From contig NZ_SCOM01000002.1 of the NCBI RefSeq assembly GCF_005508865.1, positions 806,001-870,000 of the forward strand: a stretch of 64,000 bases of DNA, read 5' to 3'. Position numbers and translations under genes: made by a program. The DNA comes from Pseudomonas sp. F(2018) (GTDB taxonomy: Bacteria > Pseudomonadota > Gammaproteobacteria > Pseudomonadales > Pseudomonadaceae). Below, one piece after another: positions 58,294-64,000 of this stretch. The number at the start of each line of letters is the position of its first letter. Position 1 is the first letter of the stretch. Under the pieces are notes generated by a model. It did not search any database. It saw nothing but the letters and a program-made list of their open reading frames with translations, and was not told the DNA's origin.

Positions 58294-60452
58294 TGACTGA
58301 CCTGGAACGTCTGCGCCGCGCCGAGCATGGCGACCCCTTTGCCTTCCTCGGCCCGCAACCGGATGGCGCCGGTAGCCTGGTACGGGTGTGGCTGCCCGGC
58401 GCGCTGGCGGTCGAACTGCTGGCCGCCGACAGCGGCGAACTGCTCGGCGCCATGCAGCTGGAAGACGCCGGCGGGCTGTTCAGCCTGAGGCTGGAACGGC
58501 CGCAGCGGTATCGTCTGCGCATCCACTGGCCGGAGGCCGAGCAGGAAACCGAAGACCCCTATACCTTCGGCGCGCTGCTCGGCGATATCGACCTGTACCT
58601 GTTCGCCGAGGGCAACCACCGCGATCTAGGACGCTGCCTGGGTGCCCAGCTGATGCAGCAGGATGGCGTGCCGGGCGTGCGTTTCGCCGTGTGGGCGCCC
58701 AACGCCCGGCGGGTTTCGGTGGTCGGTGACTTCAACGGCTGGGACGGACGCCGCCATCCCATGCGCCTGCGCTACCCGAGTGGCGTCTGGGAGCTGTTCA
58801 TCCCGCGCCTGGGCGCCGGCACCGTGTACAAGTTCGAGATCCTCGGCGCCGATGGCGTGCTGCCGCTCAAGGCCGATCCGCTGGCGCTCGAAGGCGAGCG
58901 ACCGCCGGCCACCGGCTCGCGGGTCGCCGCGTCGCTGGACTTCGCCTGGACCGACCAGGATTGGCTGGCCAACCGGCAACGGCATCAGGCCCATGACCGG
59001 CCGTTGAGCATCTACGAGGTGCACGCCGGTTCCTGGCAGCATGTCGACGAACGTCCGCCGACCTGGGCCGAGCTGGCCGAGCGCCTCATCCCCTACGTGC
59101 AGGACATGGGCTTCACCCATATCGAGCTGCTGCCGGTGATGGAGCATCCGTTCGGCGGTTCCTGGGGCTACCAGCCGCTGTCGATGTTCGCACCGACCTC
59201 GCGCTACGGCTCACCGGCCGATTTCGCCGCCTTCGTCGATGCCTGCCACCGGGCCGGCATCGGTGTGATCCTCGACTGGGTGCCGGCGCATTTCCCCACC
59301 GACGAGCACGGCCTGGCGCGCTTCGACGGCACTGCGCTGTACGAGTACGCGCACCCGTTCGAGGGCTTCCACCAGGACTGGGATACCTTCATCTACAACC
59401 TTGGCCGCACCGAGGTGCACGGCTTCATGCTGGCCTCGGCGCTGCACTGGCTGCGCATCTACCACATCGACGGCCTGCGCGTGGATGCGGTGGCCTCGAT
59501 GCTCTATCGCGACTATTCGCGCAAGGACGGCGAGTGGATTCCCAACCGCCACGGCGGCCGCGAGAACCTGGAGGCCATCGAGTTCCTCCGCCACCTCAAC
59601 GAGGTGGTGGCCAGCGAGGCACCCGGTGCCCTGGTGATCGCCGAGGAGTCCACCGCCTGGCCGGGTGTCAGTCGGCCGGCCGGCGAGGGCGGCCTGGGCT
59701 TCGCCTACAAGTGGAACATGGGCTGGATGCACGACAGCCTGGCCTATATCCAGCAGGACCCAGTGCACCGCAGTTTCCATCACCACCAATTGACCTTCGG
59801 CCTGATCTACGCCTTCTCCGAGCACTTCGTCCTTCCGATCTCCCATGACGAGGTGGTGCACGGCAAGGGTTCGCTGCTGGGCAAGATGCCCGGCGACCGC
59901 TGGCAGCAGTTCGCCAACCTGCGCCTGTTCCTCGCCAACATGTGGACGCACCCGGGCAAGAAGCTGCTGTTCATGGGCTGCGAGTTCGGCCAGTGGCGCG
60001 AGTGGGACCATGACCAGCAGCTGGACTGGTACCTGCTGCGCTACGGCGAGCACGCCGGCGTGCAGAACCTGATGCGCGATCTCAATCGCCTGTACCGCGA
60101 CTACCCGGCATTGCACCGCCTGGATAGCCGCGCCGAAGGTTTCCAGTGGCTGATCGGCGACGACCAGCGCAACAGCGTATTCGCCTGGCTGCGCCACGCG
60201 GAGGGCGAGCAGCCGTTGCTGGTAGTACAGAACTACACCCCCGTGCCACGCGGCGGCTACCGCGTCGGTGTGCCCATCGCCGGAAACTGGCGTGTGCTGC
60301 TCAACAGCGACGATGAGCGCTACCTGGGCTCGGCCGCCGGCAGCCGTGGCCAGGTGCACAGCATCGACCACAGCGATCACGGCCAGCCCCAGTCACTGCC
60401 CCTCGACCTGCCACCGCTCGGAGCCCTGATCCTCGTCCCCGAGCAGGGCTAA
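58293..60452 (+). CDS. glgB: 1,4-alpha-glucan branching enzyme
   Basis: 719 aa GH13_9 enzyme. N-terminal CBM48 modules (about 10-210, with [20 protein letters not shown], then WDGRRHPM) are followed by the barrel with Asp398 ([16 protein letters not shown]), Glu451 ([12 protein letters not shown]) and the Asp in [15 protein letters not shown]. It cuts alpha-1,4 chains and makes alpha-1,6 branches. Last gene of the tightly coupled glgE-treS-glgB operon; no glgA, glgX or glgP is adjacent, so initiation and breakdown must be encoded elsewhere. Confidence 0.97.
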
Positions 60453-60468
60453 GTCTTTGATCTGTTGG

Positions 60469-60514
60469 CCCGACCGCCCATCGGTTAGGTGGAACACCGA
60501 TCGAAGCGGTCGGG
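60469..60514 (+). other. compound stem-loop after glgB
   Basis: Two nested perfect stems: outer CCCGACCGC / GCGGTCGGG (60469-60477 with 60506-60514) and inner ATCGGT / ACCGAT (60480-60485 with 60496-60501) with small internal gaps and a 10-base loop. No T-tract follows. It may end or stabilise the glg message. Confidence 0.6.
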
Positions 60515-60599
60515 TCGACACCATCAGGCGGCGCAACAGTAATCGCGCCTATGCAGTCATCCCACCAGCCGCCGGCAGCGCCGGCAAAGGAAGACAATG

Positions 60600-61058
60600 A
60601 TGAGCGATACCATCAAAGACACCATCAAGGTTCTCAACAACCTGATCGAGACCAGCAAGGACGGTGAAGCGGGCTTCCGTACCTGCGCCAAGGACGTCAA
60701 GGACCCGCAGCTGCAGTCGCTGTTCAACAACCGCTCGCGCGAATGCGCGGCCGCAGCCGGTGAACTGCAGGGTCTGGTGCTGGAGCTGGGCGGCAAGCCG
60801 GAAACCGACACCAGCGTTGGTGGTGACCTGCACCGCCGCTGGGTCGACCTCAAGGCACTGATCACCGGCAAGAGCGACGAAGCCATCCTCAACGAGTGCG
60901 AGCGCGGCGAGGACGTAGCCAAGAAGCACTATGCCGAGGCCCTGGAAGAGAAGAACCTGCCGGCCAATGTGCGCGAAGTGATCCAGCGCCAATACGCCGG
61001 CGTGATCCGCAACCACGACCAGATCAAGGCCCTGCGCAGCATGGCGCGCGCCAGCTGA
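60600..61058 (+). CDS. DUF2383 four-helix-bundle protein (PA2169 family)
   Basis: 152 aa, helical, ferritin/rubrerythrin-like in pattern, with conserved LIETSKDGEAGFRTCAKDV and HYAEALEEKNLPANVREVIQ (in pieces). In pseudomonads and enterics such proteins are stress-induced with unknown activity. AAAGGAAG (60586-60593) fits ATG 60600 better than the adjacent ATG 60597. Context with glgE, KGG and MgtC genes supports a general stress unit. Confidence 0.85.
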   Translation: MSDTIKDTIKVLNNLIETSKDGEAGFRTCAKDVKDPQLQSLFNNRSRECAAAAGELQGLVLELGGKPETDTSVGGDLHRRWVDLKALITGKSDEAILNECERGEDVAKKHYAEALEEKNLPANVREVIQRQYAGVIRNHDQIKALRSMARAS

Positions 61059-61078
61059 TCGGCCATCTGGTGAACCTG

Positions 61079-61098
61079 CGGCCGGCTTTTGCCGGCCG
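61079..61098 (+). terminator. terminator after the DUF2383 gene
   Basis: Stem CGGCCGGC / GCCGGCCG closed by a TTTT loop, followed by TTGTCTTTTC. Confidence 0.7.
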
Positions 61099-61116
61099 TT
61101 GTCTTTTCTGCTGGCA

Positions 61117-61150
61117 AAAAAATCCCCGCGGTCAGGAGCGAACCGCGGGG
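61117..61150 (-). terminator. terminator of the RND efflux operon
   Basis: On the minus strand CCCCGCGGT / ACCGCGGGG (61124-61132 with 61142-61150) with a 9-base loop is followed by TTTTTTT after one A. It lies 74 bases beyond the outer-membrane gene stop. Confidence 0.8.
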
Positions 61151-61223
61151 AGCGCAATGGCCGACAAGGGCAGGGTCGGCCCAGGAGGGATTGTTTGTCC
61201 GAACGTGCTCGGACGAATTCAGA

Positions 61224-62612
61224 TCAGGCGTTCGGCTGCCAGCCTCCACCAAGGGCCTTGTAGATGGCGACAATGCCCCGGTACAGCTCGATCTCGGCCA
61301 GGGCCTGGGCGTCTTCGGCGGCCAGGCGCTCGCGCTCGGCGTCGAGCAGCACCAGGAAGTCCTCGGTGCCTTCGCGGTAGCGCACCGCGGCCTGGGCCGC
61401 CGCCGCGCGGCTGGCCTCGGACTGGCGCGCCAGCGAGGCCAGGCGCTGCTGGCGCTTGGCGTAATCGCTGAAGGCGTTTTCCGACTCTTCCAGGGCCAGC
61501 AGCACTTGCTGCTCGTAGCTGGCCAGGGCGCCGTCGGCATCGGCCTCGGCGCCGCGCAGGCGGGCCCGCACGCTGCCCAGGTCGAACGCCGCCCAGCTGA
61601 TGGTCGGTGCCACGCCCCAGGCCCGCGCATCGGCGGCGCCCAGCTGCGAGCCGCGGCCGGCGGTGAAGCCGAGGAAGCCGGACAGGCTGACCCGCGGGAA
61701 CAGGTCGGCGGTGGCCACCCCGACGTTGGCGGTGGCGGCGGCCAGCTGGCGCTCGGCGACGCGTACGTCCGGACGTCGGCGCAGCAGCTCCGCCGGATCG
61801 CCGATGGGCAGGGCCTTTGCGATCACCGGTAGCGGCTTGTCCGACAGGTCGACGGTCAGCTGTTCCGGACGCTGGCCGAGCAGGGTGGCGATACGGTGAC
61901 GGGCGCGTGCCTCCTCGGCCTGCAGTTGCGGCAGGCTGGCCTCGGTGGCGGCTAGGCGCGCATCGGCACGCAGTACGTCCAGTTCGCTGCCGATGCCGGC
62001 GTCGCGCAGCTGCTCGGTCAGGGCGCGCGACTGGCTCTGGTTCTTCAGGTTGTCGCGGGCAATCCGCTCTCTGAGTTGTGCACCACGCATATTGCCGTAG
62101 GCGTCCACCAGTTCGGCGATCAGGCTCACCTGCAGTTGGTACAGCTCGGCCTCGGCGGCCTCGCTCTGGGCGTCGCTGGCCTCGATGGTGCGCTGAATGC
62201 GGCCGAACAGGTCGAGCTCCCAGGCCATGTCCAGGCCAAGGTCGTAGCGCTCCTGGCGGATACGCTCCTCGCTGCTCGGCGGCTCCTGGGCCTTGCCGAA
62301 CTCGCCGCTGGCGCGGCTGGTGATCACCGGCATCTGGTCGTTGCCGACGTCGTCACGGATGGCGCGGGCAGCGCGCAGGCGGGCGAAGGCCACGCGCAGC
62401 TCGCGGTTTTCCTTGAGCGACTGCTGTACCAGCTGGCTCAGGGTGGGGTCGTCGAACTGCTCCCACCAGGCCGATTCGAAGTCGGTACGGTCGTAGTCGC
62501 CGGCTTCCAGCGCGGTGATCCGCGCCGTCTGGGTTTCTGGCGCCTGGTAGTCCGGGCCGACGGCGCAGGCGCTGACCGCGAGGGCGAGCAGGGCGGGAAT
62601 CAACGGCTTCAT
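61224..62612 (-). CDS. outer-membrane lipoprotein channel of an RND efflux pump (OprN/OprM family)
   Basis: 462 aa TolC-type protein. A signal peptide with lipobox AVSAC (Cys16), then two OEP repeats with long helices (e.g. LAATEASLPQLQAEEARARHR, in pieces) and the typical FDLGSVRARLRGAEADADGAL region; it ends IYKALGGGW. It forms the outer-membrane tunnel of the pump encoded upstream. Its ATG overlaps the stop of the pump gene by 4 bases (ATGA). Confidence 0.93.
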   Translation of the reverse strand: MKPLIPALLALAVSACAVGPDYQAPETQTARITALEAGDYDRTDFESAWWEQFDDPTLSQLVQQSLKENRELRVAFARLRAARAIRDDVGNDQMPVITSRASGEFGKAQEPPSSEERIRQERYDLGLDMAWELDLFGRIQRTIEASDAQSEAAEAELYQLQVSLIAELVDAYGNMRGAQLRERIARDNLKNQSQSRALTEQLRDAGIGSELDVLRADARLAATEASLPQLQAEEARARHRIATLLGQRPEQLTVDLSDKPLPVIAKALPIGDPAELLRRRPDVRVAERQLAAATANVGVATADLFPRVSLSGFLGFTAGRGSQLGAADARAWGVAPTISWAAFDLGSVRARLRGAEADADGALASYEQQVLLALEESENAFSDYAKRQQRLASLARQSEASRAAAAQAAVRYREGTEDFLVLLDAERERLAAEDAQALAEIELYRGIVAIYKALGGGWQPNA

Positions 62613-64000
62613 GCATGCACCTCGTGAGCGATCTGGTTGGCCTTGCGTGCTTCGCGCTTCTCCACGAAGCCGCGGATCAGCACGTAGAACACCGGGGTCA
62701 GCAGCAGGCCGAAGAAGGTCACGCCGATCATCCCGCTGAACACCGCCACGCCCATGGCATGGCGCATCTCGGCGCCGGCACCGCTGGAGAGCACCAGGGG
62801 CACCACACCCATGATGAAGGCGATGGAGGTCATCAGGATCGGACGCAGACGCAGGCGGCAGGCTTCCAGCACGGCGGCCATGCGGTCGAGGCCTTCTTCC
62901 TGTTTTTCCTTGGCGAATTCGACGATGAGGATGGCGTTCTTGCACGCCAGGCCCACCAGTACGATCAGGCCGATCTGGGTGAACACGTTGTTGTCGCCGC
63001 CGGCCAGGATCACCCCGGTGATGGCGGAGAACAGCACGGTCGGCACGATCAGGATCACCGCCAGCGGCAGGCTCCAGCTCTCGTACTGGGCGGCCAGCAC
63101 TAGGAAGGCCAGCAGTACGCAGAGCGGGAAGATGAAGATCGCGGTATTGCCGGCGAGGATCTGCTGGTAGGTCAGCTCGGTCCACTCGTAGGTCATGCCG
63201 TTGGGCAGTTCCTCCTTGAGCAGCTTGGCGATGGCCGCCTCGGCCTGGCCGGAGCTGTAGCCGGGGGCTGCCGCGCCGTTGATCTCGGCGGTGAGGAAGC
63301 CGTTGTAGTGCATCACCCGGTCCGGGCCTGAGGCGCTATCGACCTTGACGAAGGTGGACAGCGGAATCATCTCGCCGCGGTTGTTGCGCACCTTGAGCTG
63401 GCCGATCTGCTCGGGCTCCAGGCGGAACTGCTGCTCGGCCTGGACGTTGACCTGGTAGGTACGACCGAAGCGGTTGAAGTCGTTGGCGTACAGCGAACCC
63501 AGGTACACCTGCATGGTGTCGAAGATGTCGCTGATGGCCACGCCATGGGTCTTGGCCTTCTCGCGGTCGATGTTGGCATCGATCTGCGGCACGTTGACCT
63601 GGTAGCTGGTGAACACCGACATCGGGTTCAGTTCCGGCAGCGCGCGCGCCTTGGCCAGGATGTTCTGGGTCTGCTTGTACAGCTCCTCGTAGCCGAGGCT
63701 GCCGCGGTCCTGGATCTGCAGACGGAAGCCACCGATGGTGCCGAGGCCCTGCACGGGCGGCGGCGGGAAGATGGCGATGTAGGCGTCCTGGATCTCGGCG
63801 AACTGGGCGTTCAGCTCGGCGGCGATGGCACCGGCGGACATGCTCGGGTCCGTGCGCTCGTCGAACGGCCGCAGCGGGGTGAACACGATGCCGCTGTTCG
63901 GGCTGTTGGTGAAGCCGTTGATCGACAGGCCCGGGAAGGCCACGGTGTTCTCCACGCCCGGGTGCTTGCCGGCGATTTCCGACATGCGCTTGATCACCGC
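62609..64000 (-). CDS. RND multidrug efflux transporter, MexF-like (5' part outside window)
   Basis: 464 codons of the C-terminal part of an HAE1 inner-membrane pump, open to the window edge; a full protein would be about 1050 aa. Periplasmic docking and porter parts (PPPPVQGLGTIGGF, NDFNRFGRTYQVNVQ, GYSSGQAEAAI) are followed by the last membrane helices with QYESWSLPLAVILIVPTVLF, IGLIVLVGLACKNAILIVEFA and RLRPILMTSIAFIMGVVPLV (in pieces). Closest in wording to MexF. The adaptor gene (MexE-like) is expected further upstream. Confidence 0.94.
   Translation of the reverse strand, partial: AVIKRMSEIAGKHPGVENTVAFPGLSINGFTNSPNSGIVFTPLRPFDERTDPSMSAGAIAAELNAQFAEIQDAYIAIFPPPPVQGLGTIGGFRLQIQDRGSLGYEELYKQTQNILAKARALPELNPMSVFTSYQVNVPQIDANIDREKAKTHGVAISDIFDTMQVYLGSLYANDFNRFGRTYQVNVQAEQQFRLEPEQIGQLKVRNNRGEMIPLSTFVKVDSASGPDRVMHYNGFLTAEINGAAAPGYSSGQAEAAIAKLLKEELPNGMTYEWTELTYQQILAGNTAIFIFPLCVLLAFLVLAAQYESWSLPLAVILIVPTVLFSAITGVILAGGDNNVFTQIGLIVLVGLACKNAILIVEFAKEKQEEGLDRMAAVLEACRLRLRPILMTSIAFIMGVVPLVLSSGAGAEMRHAMGVAVFSGMIGVTFFGLLLTPVFYVLIRGFVEKREARKANQIAHEVHA

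Noticed and set aside
61224..63185. Single 653-aa fusion of pump and outer-membrane protein on the minus strand
   Set aside because: The upstream part is out of frame with the pump gene and antisense-like in composition. The lipoprotein start at 62612, with lipobox and 4-base overlap, is the true N-terminus.

Overview
The window is a continuous stretch of GC-rich, gene-dense chromosome from a Pseudomonas (sensu lato). The calls rest on the genus-typical genes oprI, the cmaX-cfrX-cmpX-sigX-oprF locus, thrH, a lipase with its dedicated Lif foldase, the prpR-prpB-prpC-acnD-prpF operon, and galU next to gor. Gene order matches several separate blocks of the P. aeruginosa chromosome as I remember it: the PA2865-PA2853 neighbourhood, PA1754-PA1777, PA2023-PA2025 and PA2151-PA2153. 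The window is therefore ordinary pseudomonad core genome in a different arrangement, probably from a species of the P. aeruginosa/P. alcaligenes side of the genus. I see no rRNA, tRNA, CRISPR array, insertion sequence or prophage.

Layout. 1-14.2 kb: tail of an unknown gene, a CHAD protein, a thioesterase, tatD, an MltF-type lytic transglycosylase, a DoxX membrane protein, the lipA-lifO lipase operon with a sigma-54-type promoter, thpR, greB, a YbbAP-like ABC exporter divergent from tesA, an L,D-transpeptidase and the major lipoprotein oprI. 14.5-20.6 kb: a membrane-anchored protein of unknown function, a small GNAT protein, DAHP synthase, a PilZ protein, a thioredoxin-like protein, a ketopantoate-reductase-like protein, a 5'-nucleotidase and a universal stress protein. 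20.7-27.7 kb: cysB, a divergent short CysH-family protein, thrH, pabB, and a three-gene operon of a retropepsin-like protease, a 7-TM protein with a dead transglutaminase domain, and an ATP-grasp ligase.

28-38.8 kb: the 2-methylcitrate operon for propionate (no prpD follows), a LysE exporter, and ppsR divergent from ppsA. 39-48.5 kb: an alpha/beta hydrolase, rraA, the envelope-stress locus cmaX-cfrX-cmpX-sigX-oprF, galU, a VOC protein, gor, a TRIC channel and a PCu(A)C copper chaperone. 48.7-61.1 kb is the most accessory-looking part: a split PqiA pair without PqiB, a run of small stress-type proteins (KGG repeat, acidic protein, lysine-rich protein with a Rho-N/SAP-like tail, cysteine-rich mini-protein, MgtC-like protein), then the GlgE alpha-glucan pathway glgE - treS/maltokinase fusion - glgB and a DUF2383 bundle protein. 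The window ends in a MexF/OprN-type RND efflux operon on the minus strand, cut by the window edge.

Points most worth a second look: the replacement of the usual [4Fe-4S] APS reductase next to cysB by a short CysH relative; the protease/7-TM/ATP-grasp operon; the OprF that lacks the cysteine-bearing linker of the PAO1 protein; the 22-bp perfect palindrome in the oprI leader; the terminator-like hairpin between lipA and lifO; and the small-protein island before glgE. All functional statements come from reading the sequence and family knowledge; no database search was run.
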